Assembly: GCF_037392515.1 (NCBI RefSeq)
Contig: NC_090290.1
Span: forward strand, 56,494,753 to 56,558,752
DNA: 64,000 bases
Origin: Haliotis asinina
Taxonomy: Eukaryota; Mollusca; Gastropoda; Lepetellida; Haliotidae
Direction: 5' to 3'
Made by a program: the position numbers and the translations under genes. The first letter of the stretch is position 1; every line of letters starts with the position of its first letter. Under the pieces are notes generated by a model that was given only the letters and a program-made list of their open reading frames with translations, was not told where the DNA came from and ran no database searches. Positions 48,201 through 59,600 of this stretch are shown here, one piece after another.

Positions 48201-51200
48201 TCAAGAAAATGGGAGTAAATCAACAACAAAGGAGGGGAAACTCTGTGCAGCATAGGGTCACAGATAAGAACACCAGAGCACCTGCACCCTCAGCCTATGA
48301 ATCCTGAAGGAGTATTCATCACTAGCAGTCTGTGCTTGTCGCATAAGGTGATTAAATGGATGACTGGTCAGAGGTTTCTGAACTCACTGCATGTCACAGT
48401 GTTTATTTTTTTTTTGTTATTTAAAACAGCACACAGCAATATTCTACTGCCATGCTGCTGTGGTCTAGGTTAACTGGGATATGATGGTAGGCATCACCCA
48501 AGTCAGACATCTTGACAACCCGTTCATGTTAGTCACCTCTAATGACCAACCCGGAGTGTGGGTTGATAAAAAAAGAGACCTTTGTGTCATCTTTATCCTT
48601 AAATTGACTGCTGGTTTGTCAAGTTGTTGTGTCACTTATTTCAAGACCACCTTCATAGAGATGATACCTAGATGATCATGGTAATAAACAACAAACTAAA
48701 GTAAGAGCACTGTTATGTCTTTGAGCAATTCAGACAACCTCCAGTCAGAGACAGGGCAGTCTTGTGACTCACTTGTTTGTCTGCAGAACGGGAAAGACGG
48801 TGTTACCTACTCCACATCCAACCTGTGAACAAACAAAACAGTGTCAACTAGAAACCTCTTTACAAGAGTTTATCTAAACCTGCAGAGGCCAATATTCAGC
48901 ACAATGTCAATGACAGTTTCCCATTGTGATGAAATAAGTTCCTACTCCATGAAGATATAAATGTGTATGTCAGCTTGGTTTGAAAGTAAGGCCTTATAAT
49001 AAGGTACTTTGATAACACCTCATCCACATCACTGAGGCCTCAACTACTTCATGTCTTATACATGAATGACTGGTGAAACATGCACAGGGACTTGATGCTT
49101 TCAAACCACAAAATATTATCATGGTTGATGGTGATTTTGTATGTTAAAGGGACATAACTCTATAATAAATAGCTCTGTCTGGGACGGGGCCATTAATGCC
49201 AAAAAAAGAGTTCCACCTTGAAACGAAAGACACAGAGTTTCACCACTAAAGTACCGTGTCACTGATGTGTTTGATCATATTTCTGTTGAATCAAATCATT
49301 TTACTAAAGACATGTGTCTTTGTCAAGATCTGACACACTGAACTTTCTTATGAGCAAATATAGGATAAAGCTCATAATTCTTGGCACAAGTGAGTGGGAC
49401 ATTCACGGCAGCATCACTAATTTCTTTATCTCAAAACACAAACAAAAACTGACAATATAATATGGGCAATAATAGGTAACAAGTTCTATCTTAAAAAGTA
49501 ATTATACAAACAATGATGAATTTACCTCAAATATTCTGAAGTCAGCATTTTCTCCAGGATATGTTTCTACCTCATCACTATCTACTGGAGTCCCAGTAGC
49601 TGTCAGGGAAATATTCTCAACTCCACTGGCAATATCTGAGTCATCAGTCTTCCCATCATCCCCTGCTTCCCTGTTTCCTGCTGTCTTGTCATTGGCCGAG
49701 TCTAACTCAGGGAACTCAACAAACAGCCAATGGCGATCCTTGAAAAACCTGTTGGTGTGAATATTGTAGAATTCATCCCAGAAATGATCTGCCTTCGCCT
49801 CATACATCTCTGAAACAAATATTCCCACTCTTTACTGGAGTGAATAGATTCCCTCAGCTTCAGACAATGAAGAAAGTTGCAGGGCTCCATTTCACTATAT
49901 TATTATTTTTCAACTATGAACTTATTTCTGTAAAATATGTTCATTTCAGACACTAGTTATTAGTCAAAGGTTTATGTTCTGCAATGTATGTCACAATGTT
50001 CATAGCAATGGCTTAACAGATAATTGTACATGTACTTAGCTATGGTTTTCAGATGGGGAGCTTCTGCCACAAGCTTCTGCACATACCTGTGGTTTCCTGT
50101 GGGAGGGCTTCTGCTAGCTGTTGTTGAGTCTTCTTGCGGGCCTCTTCCTCCTGACTTGAGTCCCAAACAACATTGTCCCTGTCAAAGAGACAGACAGACA
50201 CATTTGAATCACAAACAAACTCATTCTTCAGATCCTGATTGTATAAATTTGTAGTGTTGGCAAAAGAGGTTTGTTAATAGCTGATTGATTGGGCTATTTT
50301 CTTAAAAAGCAATGAAAAAATCATGGACAAGTTATGAGACACTTTGCATGAGGTCTCTTGGTAATCTAGGCTGCACTAGACAATCTATTATTGCACTTAC
50401 TATGCCACCCCAACATACAGATCTATCTACAGCAATGGACCCTAGATACCGTTTTGCACCCCAATTTTGTCAACAATTACCATTGTCTAGTAAATGTCCT
50501 ATTCAATGCATGAAAACATACAGAGATGTCTTAATATTACTACTTAAAAAATAATCTGATCAATATAGATTCCTATGTTTGTGATAGTAAGACATGAATT
50601 TGCTACAATATTGTCAAGAGCAATGATTAAGTTACATCAATGTATGTCACCTTGTGGCAAGCCTTCAGTGATGGACATTTAATGGACAAGTCATGGACAT
50701 TTGAGTGTGTGTGCATTACAACATTAGTCTGACTAAACTCAAAGTTGTGGTCAAGAAGAACCCTACAGACAGACACTGGAATCTCACACAAATGTTTGGA
50801 AACACTGTTTGGATTTCAATTTATTCATTTGCAAACAGATTTATAACTTTCCTTTGTGATCAAACCTATCCAAATAGCGATATAGGTCTGTTAAATATTT
50901 ACCAGTTATTGTATTCCCATACTCGACTTTCATCTGTCAAAGGCCTCCCCCTTCTACCAGCTTGAGGCTGATTTGGTCTAATCTTATGTCTGTGGTTTGA
51001 ACATGCTCGGTGCTTTGTGGACAGTTTGAAGGCATGACTGAGCACTCTGCTACCATACATTCCTCTAGCAAGTCCATTCATATTTTCTCAAATACTTTCA
51101 ATGACCATATAACAATTGCATACTTGTTTTGCTACAACCAGAGACTATAATAATATCTAACATGGTCTCTGACACCACTTACTACCCTTACTAACAGAAG

Positions 51201-51513
51201 CTGCGAGGATAAACACACCCAAATTGATGTGACATCTGTTGTTTTGGGGGTGTTTTTTTTTCAAAGAGAACAGCATTTTAATCAAACCAAGAGGGGGTGA
51301 TGATAACAAAATAGCCTGCTTGCATTTGTCTGTACAACATATCAACAAAGATCAAGGCAAAGTGTACAGTATACTAATTTAGGCAATTTTAGATTTGATC
51401 ACTCTCTATGTTTACCATGCGTTGTGTTCAAACACATTCTTAGGGTCGGTGAGGTATCGGTTACCAAACTGTGGACGTTTCTCGTCATCTAATACATCTT
51501 CATTCGACGCCAT
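36203..51513 (-). CDS. METTL2: METTL2-type tRNA (cytosine-32) N3-methyltransferase, 9 exons, complete
   Basis: Exons, read downward: 51513-51416, 50178-50087, 49809-49526, 48822-48773, 48094-48034, 47700-47561, 46770-46664, 36842-36777, 36420-36203. All junctions are GT-AG and in phase, giving 371 aa, close to the ~378 aa of vertebrate METTL2. The start ATG at 51513 opens [20 protein letters not shown], matching the family's N-terminal QFG-R-L pattern. The family signature [17 protein letters not shown] is in exon 3. The SAM-binding motif I FEVGCGVGN is at residues 157-165, an acidic Asp at 185 (VYCCDFSS), and [13 protein letters not shown] at 226-238. The C-terminal [17 protein letters not shown] and [20 protein letters not shown] are very conserved. 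By family knowledge the enzyme makes m3C at position 32 of cytosolic tRNAs (Thr, Arg). I see no mitochondrial presequence, which favours METTL2 over METTL8. Intron 7 is about 9.8 kb and holds the 90 bp array; the 3' UTR would hold the 96 bp array. Confidence 0.96.
37196..37368 (+). repeat. left arm of inverted repeat flanking the 90-bp array
   Basis: Starts cctgactcatgcttattt and includes gaagatagtggaacacttga and gtcacatgaccagccc. It matches the reverse complement of 46168-46336 over most of its length with small indels. A further short direct copy of its first ~30 bp lies at 37463-37490, next to the first 90 bp unit. Confidence 0.85.
37501..44712. repeat. 90-bp satellite-like array, 80 units, in METTL2 intron 7
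   Basis: The unit begins cgac(g/t)(g/t)aattggcggtag and recurs every 90 bp without any insertion or deletion from 37501 to 44712, exactly 80 periods. Variation is confined to a few sites per unit: cgacGga/cgacGta, gctgCcg/gctgCtg, actcC/actcA, and rarer changes such as cagaCtacgg. In one plus frame it is open throughout (37439-44719, 2,426 codons: [12 protein letters not shown]...). The minus frame is also open for up to 965 codons ([13 protein letters not shown]...). The length divisible by three explains open frames without selection. Confidence 0.98.
44980..46000 (-). pseudogene. degraded mobile-element coding remnant in METTL2 intron 7, possible tyrosine recombinase end
   Basis: On the minus strand, short frames with stops between them read [15 protein letters not shown], then [17 protein letters not shown], then [20 protein letters not shown] and [20 protein letters not shown] (45274-44987). 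The W-(R/K)-S-S-x-x-F-x-x-H-Y-L-R-D pattern is like the C-terminal nucleophile region of tyrosine recombinases used by DIRS or Crypton type elements. No catalytic Arg or His-x-x-Arg boxes were found, so the family call is weak. It lies between the 90 bp array and the right inverted-repeat arm. Confidence 0.3.
46168..46336 (-). repeat. right arm of inverted repeat flanking the 90-bp array
   Basis: The reverse complement reads ccctgactcatgcttatttt, gaagatagtggaacacttga, cacaggaagcctcc and gtcacatgaccagccc, in the same order as in 37196-37368. Together the arms bound about 9.1 kb inside intron 7, including the array and the degraded coding remnant. Confidence 0.85.
46912..47356. mobile_element. 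short element with cagggatgagaa inverted ends and a 20-bp palindrome
   Basis: The left end reads cagggatgagaaatttcc; the right end reads ttccattctcatccctg, its inverse. Just inside the left end is the perfect palindrome tttccgcggatccgcggaaa (46930-46949). A G-rich tract (agggggggg) and aataagc-type AT sequence follow. It lies in METTL2 intron 6. Confidence 0.6.
48418..48565 (+). mobile_element. interspersed repeat (family 2), heavily diverged, in METTL2 intron 4
   Basis: Only pieces remain: acagcacacagcaatattct, atgctgctgtggtctagg, caagtcagacatcttgacaa and cccgttcatgttagtcacct. The order fits the family. Confidence 0.5.
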
Positions 51514-52599
51514 CGTTTCGAATTAAAATAAATGAGATTATTTCCGTAAACAGTCTACTATGTCGAACACGTTTATGAAATTTCTAAACACATGTTGAAA
51601 CCGGATATATTCACTTTGGTGGTTTCCTCTGCAAGAGTGAACTAAAGGGGAATAACTCCAAGGTCATTCTATCTTCAGGCAACCCCAAAAGGACCCCATA
51701 GTTTTATTCATACTTCAGAATTTGTGGTTTGATTGCATGTTAATGCTGACACGTCTAGAAAAAGTAAGCATACAGCAAGCAGTGTCCTATCAATGGGGTG
51801 TCAACGCCGTGTTAAAAGTTTAAGTTATGTACTTATAGCGTGAACTTATGTCGGTTCGGCCCAATTTGGTACAATGGGTACCCAACTCGTTGAACGTTGG
51901 AGTCGGAGACCAGCCCGTGTTTTATTCCCTTATGACGAGTGTCAACCAGGTTAACAACAAGTATCGGGTCCATTAGCTCCACCGATCATCCATGTCCCTC
52001 TACTCGAACATCAATCTCACTCGGTTGCCGTACTGTCACCGTTAACTAACCTGTTTGAGTTTTGTTTTTGTTTTTGTTTTGTTTTTTTTTCATGCGTATT
52101 TAATATCTTATTACAGAATATCTGTTATAAGGTTGGGGACAGGGAGCCAGGGAATTCCTTACCCTCTTCGAGAAAAAATAATAAGGAAGGATTCTGAGTA
52201 ATTTTTTACATGATACAACTGCCACATATACATACAGAAAGTACACAAAGTATTCGACCTGCAATACCAAAGATTCGCACGGACGGTGATAATAAGCTCC
52301 TTGATTCAATACACACATGCATAAGAAAGTAAAGCATTTTTCATGCCTTATGCAATATGTGTATGTACTTACCTTTGTCCATCCTGTGAATATGAACATA
52401 GATAGGTCTCTTGTAAACAACTGCGAGAGGTGCCTAGGAAACTAACTTACTTTAATATTCTCTTATCGGAAAACCTGTTTTATAGCGGGGCTCTCTTTAG
52501 GATTACCTGCTTCTGTGTAGGTACATTGCTACACTACTATGGCTCTGCAGCGGTGTTTGCAAAGTGTACTCAGAAAGTAAAGTAACGCTCGTCTACTTG

Positions 52600-52756
52600 G
52601 ATGGTGTTGGCCACTTCCGTCACCTTGCGTAGACTCACAAGCCTAGGGAACCTTGTTCGATTCTCCACATGGGTACAATGTGTGGAGCTCATTCCTGGTG
52701 TCCCCCGGTGGAATATGGCTACAAACGGCGTAAAACCCAACCCACTCACTCACTAA
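52600..52756 (+). mobile_element. tRNA-derived SINE (family 1)
   Basis: The copy contains cttgttcgattctccacatg, gggtacaatgtgtggagctc, attcctggtgtcccc, aacggcgtaaaaccc and the tail cactcactcactaa. It is full length but diverged. Confidence 0.82.
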
Positions 52757-53039
52757 TGTTCCTTGTACAATTTACACATTCTGTGCAATTCTAGGTCCTT
52801 AACAATCAGAGCTGAATTGAACTTTTATTTCTCTAGCCTATAATTTCGACTTACATACATCAGTAATGTGACATACAAAAATAAATTGAAGATAAATGGT
52901 ATATAAATATACTGGTCCTTGTTTTCTATCTGCAACATTATAACTTTATCATCACCGGATAGCAGTAAGGATGTCTTTCACCCAAACAAGATTTCTAATT
53001 GTTTAAGCTTAATCCGTCAAACCAGTGGGTGTTCAACCA

Positions 53040-53255
53040 AAAGGTGGTCAGGATCGTATCTCGACACTTATATGTTGTCTCTGTAAAACCTCTATCGGTG
53101 ATGAATACCACGCAATTTTAGAATGTCCCTGTTTTGTTGTTTCAAGAAAGCAATTTACTAAACGTTACTTTTACAAAACACAAAACTCTGTTAAATTTTG
53201 GCAAGTGTTTCAAAATGAAAAAGTTGGTAAATTATCATGCCCAGGTACAAGTCAC
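53040..53255 (+). mobile_element. fragment of non-LTR retrotransposon ORF2 (C-terminal zinc-knuckle region)
   Basis: The frame contains CCLCKTSIGDEYHAILECP, matching the C-x2-C...H-x4-C knuckle found after the reverse transcriptase in many LINEs. It is followed by the usual R-K-x-Y-x-x-R-Y-(Y/F) region (RKQFTKRYFYKTQNSVKFWQ). No upstream RT is visible, so this is a short relic. Confidence 0.72.
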
Positions 53256-53470
53256 TAGGAATTACAGAGTCACTTTTCATCTGTGAAATTTATGTAAAAG
53301 TTTAGCTGTAAGTCCCCTGTGCATAATGAAGTACTGTGCACTATTATATATTTGTATGTTGCATGGTTTACATTTAGACTACCAGTCCTGTCACCAAAAT
53401 GTAAACAAACATTGTGATCTACATATGCTGTTGTCTAACGGCCTGAAAAGTAATGACGTTCTGCTCTGTT

Positions 53471-53583
53471 GTGGGCCCACTTGCATGAAGCAATCTTAGC
53501 GCTACAACTATCGTTAGCCTATGTTGAAGAATGGGAGCTACAATCATTGTAGCACTAAGATCGCTTTGTGCAAGTGGGCCCTG
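53471..53583. mobile_element. small hairpin element with gggcccacttgca ends
   Basis: The left arm gggcccacttgcatgaagca and the inverse of the right arm (gatcgctttgtgcaagtgggccc) pair, as do cttagcgctacaa and ttgtagcactaag. The stem is about 45 bp. Relatives of its right end occur twice near 16055-16170 (gtctttgtgcaagtgg; gctctgtgcaagcgggccct). Confidence 0.75.
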
Positions 53584-54611
53584 GACTTGGAAGCTTTATT
53601 TACAACTTAGGTCAACAGAGGTCGTTGTCATGACTACAGAAGCCATTCGATCAAAACTCTCTGTAACCATTTGCTTATCTAACAAACGACAGCACATGTG
53701 TTGTTAATCCACGTTCCACTAGGTTGCTCATTGTAAGCCACTGTTTGTTAATCTATTAATCATACTTAGGAAACATTTACGTTGTTTGCCTTGCTTTAAG
53801 AAAGAAAAAAACCCAAATGCGTTTACCTTCTTTCGTATGGCAATTATAAATGTTACATTTTTTCATGGGTGCTGTGACATTATATTGTTCTAACTGGCAC
53901 CAGAGTTGCATGAAGAGAATGAATCACAATAATAATCGTAATACATGTAATAGAAGTAAAACCCGATTGCCATTGTCTTAATTAGTCGACCTTTTTGATA
54001 ATGAAGTTCTGGTTTGATTTTCACACTGCTTTGTAATACTTCCTAAAAAGAGTCATTTATATTTGGACAGTGTACTTTAAATCAGGTCTGACACAGTCAT
54101 GTGTTGGTAGAATGACTAGTGTGGCCAGTCAGTGAAACTGAGACCAGATTGGTAACCCGTTTCCCAATCACGATTAGACTGATAACAAACGTGGCCACTT
54201 ACTGCTGGAGATTGGCATACGATACGACACAATGCAAAAAAAGAATGAAGACTTGTAACAACATTTAATGCTATTAATTACACAGCATAATTCTCTCTTC
54301 TGAAGTATTCGGAGGGAAGTTCGAGATATCTAATGCTCAAACAGCTATGTGGACTTCCATATTCATATCATCGGTAATGATGTTTATCAGCCCCAGTCCA
54401 AATACTCTCTAGCTATGGGACAGGACAAGCCAGTGAGATTGAGAACAAGACGCCCTACTACCAAATACACGGGTATATTACCCAGGGGAGTCGCTGTAAG
54501 ACGATATTACGTCGACTCCCATAATCCCGACGTGCGATAACAAGAGCGCTTACGTCACAGAGACAGTGACTCCGCTGACAACTATAATGTCAATAAGTGA
54601 TTACATACAAT

Positions 54612-54940
54612 AACATACAGGATCACCATTGTCATGATGTAGACTGATACCAAGAGCGGCATTACGAGAATGTTCGATTGCTATGCAATATTCAGCTTTA
54701 TGTCGTAGGCAGGCTTTAATTGATGCCTTGTTGCAAAGGTGTATGACTACTATACAATATAGCTGAAATGGATAGAATTATCATCACAACGCGCGCACGT
54801 TAGACCGAGGGGTTCTACAAATGAAAATGCCCTGAAATTAGCGTTACTCTCATACGTGTATCAGAATGGTGATGGAAAACGGAGAAACTTAATCACCGCG
54901 AAAGGGGATTCGAACTTAGGATCTTAAATTTCAGGCACGT
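54612..54940 (-). mobile_element. tRNA-headed SINE (family 3), inverted
   Basis: The reverse complement reads taagatcctaagttcgaatc, gttttccatcaccattctg, gtcatacacctttgcaacaa, ggtatcagtctacatcatga and caatggtgatcctgtatgtt, matching 58262-58503 but longer in the middle. Confidence 0.75.
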
Positions 54941-55206
54941 TTAAGACAAAAGCACATGGGTGAAGCAAACAAGCACGCGTATGATGTCAACAAACATGGA
55001 AACATGTCCACCAGGGGTCGGGGTTTGAATCTTACATCACAGGCTTCTGGTACGGCCAAAGTGCGTAACTCTGCAAGGTGAAATGCGGAGCTGCATTCAA
55101 CGGGACCATCTGTCCAGCAATTTTGAACAAAAGAGGTTCACGTGGGAGGAAGGCCAAAAGCAACGCACGCGTTTGGTGAAACAAAGGAGAAAGAGAAGGC
55201 GCTGAC

Positions 55207-55325
55207 AAATCTTGAAACAATTCGCCCGGTCGGGATTCGAACCCGTGATCACACATGAAGGTTTCTGAACTCTGTGTCTCCGCATTGTTAGGAAATTGAG
55301 TGCATAACCATCGACCTGCTTCTTT
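55207..55325 (-). mobile_element. tRNA-like SINE head, inverted
   Basis: On the minus strand ggtcgatggttatgcactca precedes cacgggttcgaatcccgacc. Box B is perfect, but the spacing between the boxes is too long for a plain tRNA. Confidence 0.45.
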
Positions 55326-55440
55326 CCACACCTAATCAAAGATAACACGTCGAGTGCGGAGCAGGACTCTCCCCTAAAAGTAGTTACCTCACATGAAAGT
55401 CGAACAAATACGAGAATGCTTTACCTACACATGACCCTTC

Positions 55441-55545
55441 GGGTGAATGAATTAGTTTTACGCCGCACTGAGCAATATATGTTGCTGTACAGCTGCGGTC
55501 TGTACACAATCGAGTCTGATCCAGTCAATCCAGCGATGACCCTAC
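55441..55545 (+). mobile_element. interspersed repeat (family 2), 5' part
   Basis: gttttacgccgcactgagca, gcggtctgtacacaatcgag and ccagtcaatccagcgatgac show the head of the element; the rest is absent. It faces an inverted longer copy 120 bp on. Confidence 0.75.
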
Positions 55546-55662
55546 AAAATGTGCTCTCTATTACCAAAACATTAGTGACCCGCACGTGTTGTTCCGGGAA
55601 AAGCGGTGTTCTTAGAAGTTATGGAAAGGGCGAGTGATTACGAACGCGATATTGTCTTAACT

Positions 55663-55895
55663 TTCCATACCCGTGAAGGTCCGGGTTAGAATATTGTAGT
55701 TGTGAGAGGCGACTAACGGGATGTAGTGGTCAGGCTCGCTGACTTGGCTGACACGTCATTGTGTCCGAGTTGCTCAGGTCGATGGTCATGCTGTTGATCA
55801 CTGGATTGTCTGGTCTACACACGACTATTTACAGACCGCCGTCATATAGGTGGAATACTGCTGAGTGCGGCGTAAAACCAAACTCACTCACATAA
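55663..55895 (-). mobile_element. interspersed repeat (family 2), near full length, inverted
   Basis: In plus orientation it reads gtgaaggtccgggttagaat, gtggtcaggctcgctgactt, gttgatcactggattgtctg, ctatttacagaccgccgtca and gagtgcggcgtaaaaccaaa, then actcactcac. It forms an inverted pair with 55441-55545. Confidence 0.85.
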
Positions 55896-56698
55896 TCTTC
55901 CACGGTGTCAAGAGTCTGACATTTTGGTATGCGGGTTTCGGGCATCAGTTAGAGAGTATACGGTATTAAACAGTGTACGTAAACAAATATTATTATAAAA
56001 AATAGTCGAAAGGAGACTTATAATTTTAAATGTAAATTACGGAGTACGTCTAAACTAACAGCTAGTCTCTGAAATGAACATATTTTACTGAAAAAAAAAT
56101 AGTGAAAAAAAATTAATATAATGAAATGGAGCCTAAGGACTTTCTTCCCGAAGCTATGGAAATCTAGACTTGCGACATTTTCTAGACTCGCGTGGGCTTT
56201 CTTGGATATTTATACTTCAGGGTCTGTACGGCAGACTAGAGTACGTCGGATATTCCCGTAAATTGCTTCATTGCTTCGATTATTATTTTGCAGTAATTAA
56301 ACCTCTCAATCGTATTTTTTTCCAGATTAATTAGTCGCAATACAGGGATGCGCAATCAGACAAGAGTAAGAAAACATGATGGAGTGTTGGATTCAGGGAA
56401 GGAGGGCGTTAATTGTCGTCCTCGTGGAGAACCACCCTCATACAAATTATCGTCTCCATCTCTACCAAAACCCACGAATCATCAACATATGTAAGAGCTG
56501 AGCAACAAGCACGGATCGCTGCATGCAGTATCGGTCACACCATGCCTGATTACGCATTGCAAATCGCCCTGGCGTAGCTGACATAATGCTGTCTACGGTT
56601 TAAGGCCCGATCCAGTCGATCAATACGCTCCACTCCGTACCAACCCTAACAGGACCTCGGGCACCTTGCACTTCCTAGATGTCACGTGATTTTCCAAA

Positions 56699-59600
56699 AT
56701 GGCAGTCTTGAGGTGGATATACAGAAGGAGGAGAGTGTTTTTCTTCATATTTTGTGCATCGTCATTCTGGATTGCATATTTGTACTTGTCGCTTCCAGTG
56801 CCAAAAGGTAGGAGTATACGTTTGTTAAATATAATTCATTTTTGCAAGCAATTTTGTCTTGTTTGGTTGACTGTCGCTGACTTGGCAGATGCAAAATTCA
56901 TGCCTAGCGATCTAATGTTTGTATAGTAGTGTTTAGTTGAGCACAGTGATATCGCTGTGTGTTGACACTAAATTGAGTTAGCCCACATTGGACCATTGTC
57001 AATCGGATAGTTTTTAGAAAATGCTGATAGGTTGTGATTATTGATAGGTGCCATCCTTTCAAGACGTAAAAACTCGACGTAAAGATTTGGTATGAAGCTT
57101 GCACCTCAAAGAATGCCTTCTGAATCCTAGGGTTTTGTTGTGTTACTTCTGTTAGGGATGAAATAGATCTGTCCTTATCACTTGACCCTAAGTATAACAC
57201 AGGTGGCGAACGTAGTTTAAGGCTAGTGCTCAAGATAGTCACTTGCTACATTGTTTTATAGACACGCTTTGAAGTGAGTGATCGTTTTTTGGTACAGATT
57301 GGATGTACAAGCTCCTGGTCGCATGTAATAGAACTTGGACATTGGACAAGTTGGACATTGTTCAAACACTGTGAGCACTCACTCACTGTATTAGTCTATA
57401 ACCTTTGCTAGAATTAAAGGTAAATAAGATCAGATAAGTATGGAAATATAATTGTTTTTCTGATTAAACTTGTAAGTAGGTAAAATATTTTATGTTTTGA
57501 ATGAACAGTGTATATGCATAAGAATTCGTAGCCATACACACTAAACAAATATTTAATAATCCATGTGTATTTTTGTTATGTGAACACTGGTAGACACCAT
57601 GAGTCAGTCAGAGATGTATGTTTGATTCACCACAAAGGTACAAATACTGTAATGTACAAACCCATTTCTAGTTTCCCCTGCAGTGATATTGTTGCAATAT
57701 TACTAAGGGTGTCATAAAACTAAACTCTACACATAATATGCTTAATGTACTGTATGTGACACATCTTTCAGGTAAGTCCTGACACATAATCACTTTATTT
57801 TGTCCAACATGTAGCAGAGCCGTGCATGTCTCAACACACGAGGAGGTTTTGAGTGTACAATAATGATAATACTTGATGTAAGTGCAGAAATAAGTGTTCG
57901 AGATAATCGCTGGTTCGGAGGTCCATTGTTATTGTATCAGGCCAGCAGGTGGCCTTTAGTAAGTTATCTGTCATTTATTTTCTCAATTTTGTGTCATGCC
58001 AATTAAACAGTGTAAACTGTGTACAGTGTAGTCTATTTTATTTTTATTGGTTTGACTTTAACAAAATGGGCTTGCAGATTTCCTTCAGGACCTGTAGATT
58101 TTAAAGCCTGCAGGCGGATGCAGGCCCTGATGGCCGACTGGCAAATTAAAGTATTGCAAATGCTGATGCAGTCCAGTCAAACCTTCAAGTTCCTTCAGAG
58201 CATGTCCTACACCTGATGGATAAATGATAAAAAAGGGAGATATAACTACCTCAGAGTACTTATGTAAAAAGTGCCTGAAATCTAAGATCCTGGGTTCAAA
58301 TCCTAGTTCATTCTGATTATGTTTGTCAGTTTTCTGTCACCATACTGTTACAGGTATATTAGATAATAGTCATACACCTTTATAACAAGGCATCACTTCC
58401 AGCCTCACCAAACACATGAATCAGAATATTGCATAACAGAATATTTTTGAAGTACAGCTCGTGGTATCAGTCTACATCATGACGATGGTGATCCTGTAGG
58501 TTATAGTATCTAATCAATTATTGCTATTATAGTTGTTATCAGAGTTACTGTTTCTGTGACATAAGTGATGGGAGGCTACATAACACCTTCATACATACAC
58601 TCCCTTGGGCAATATAAGTCCTGTGGGTGGTAGCAGGGCCACAGAACTATATATGTATGTAAAACACAAAATCATCAATATATATGATAGCTGTTTTGGA
58701 ATGTGATCTATAGTCCAGTTTTGTGTTTTGTTTGCCAAGTTGCCTTCTCTTATTTATAAAAGTTAATGAGAAAATGCTGAGGGAAAGAATTAATCTGAGA
58801 TAGATAGTTTTCTTGTTAATTTCCAATTTTCAGTATTTTTCATCTCACATTTGACAATTACATGTAGTGGCGATGGGGTAGCATAGTTTTTAAAGCAATT
58901 GTTAATCACACCAAAAACAATGTGTAAAGGCCATTTCTATTTTCCCAGGCAGTGATATTGCTGGAATATTGCTAAAAGCAGTGTAAAACTACACTCACTC
59001 ACTCACTCTCACTCACTCACTCACTCACTCACTCACTCACTCACTCACTCACTCACTCACTCACTCACTCACTCACTCACTCACTCACTCACTCACTCAC
59101 TCACTCACTCTCACTCACTCACTCACTCACTCACTCACTCACCACCGTACTAGCTCACACTTCACACATGACTTATCCACGAAGCCGGATGCAGTATCTT
59201 CAAATGTCTGATATCACAAACAAATGAATACCTTTGTGTTATGTTTAATATGAATAATAGTTTGCATGTTAGTATCCGGTTGCACTGATGCATGTTTCAT
59301 GTGGGTTTACTGAAATCTCATTTCATGCTTGTCAGCACACCCCTGCTGGGATATTATGTTTGCTAAGTCATGTCGGTCCGCTAGGTCTGAGTACCAGGCA
59401 AGGTTTAACACACTTTACACACCACAGCAACAGCTGGAGTTAATGAAAACTGATTATCTAAGACCAGTTTTAAAATTATCATCATGCATTTTATATGATC
59501 AGGATGGTAAGCATTGAAAAGATCAAAATGTGCTTCTTTTATTCTAAAACAAAACTTTATATGTCCTCTACAGCAGCAATTTAATTTTAAAAGTAATGTG

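Noticed and set aside
48016..48255. 79-codon plus-strand gene
   Set aside because: It is mainly the antisense of METTL2 exon 5 and its intron.
54349..54540. 63-codon frame with a basic, protein-like sequence (RLRTRRPTTKYTGIL)
   Set aside because: No homologue recognised and no clear splice sites around it; not distinguishable from chance.
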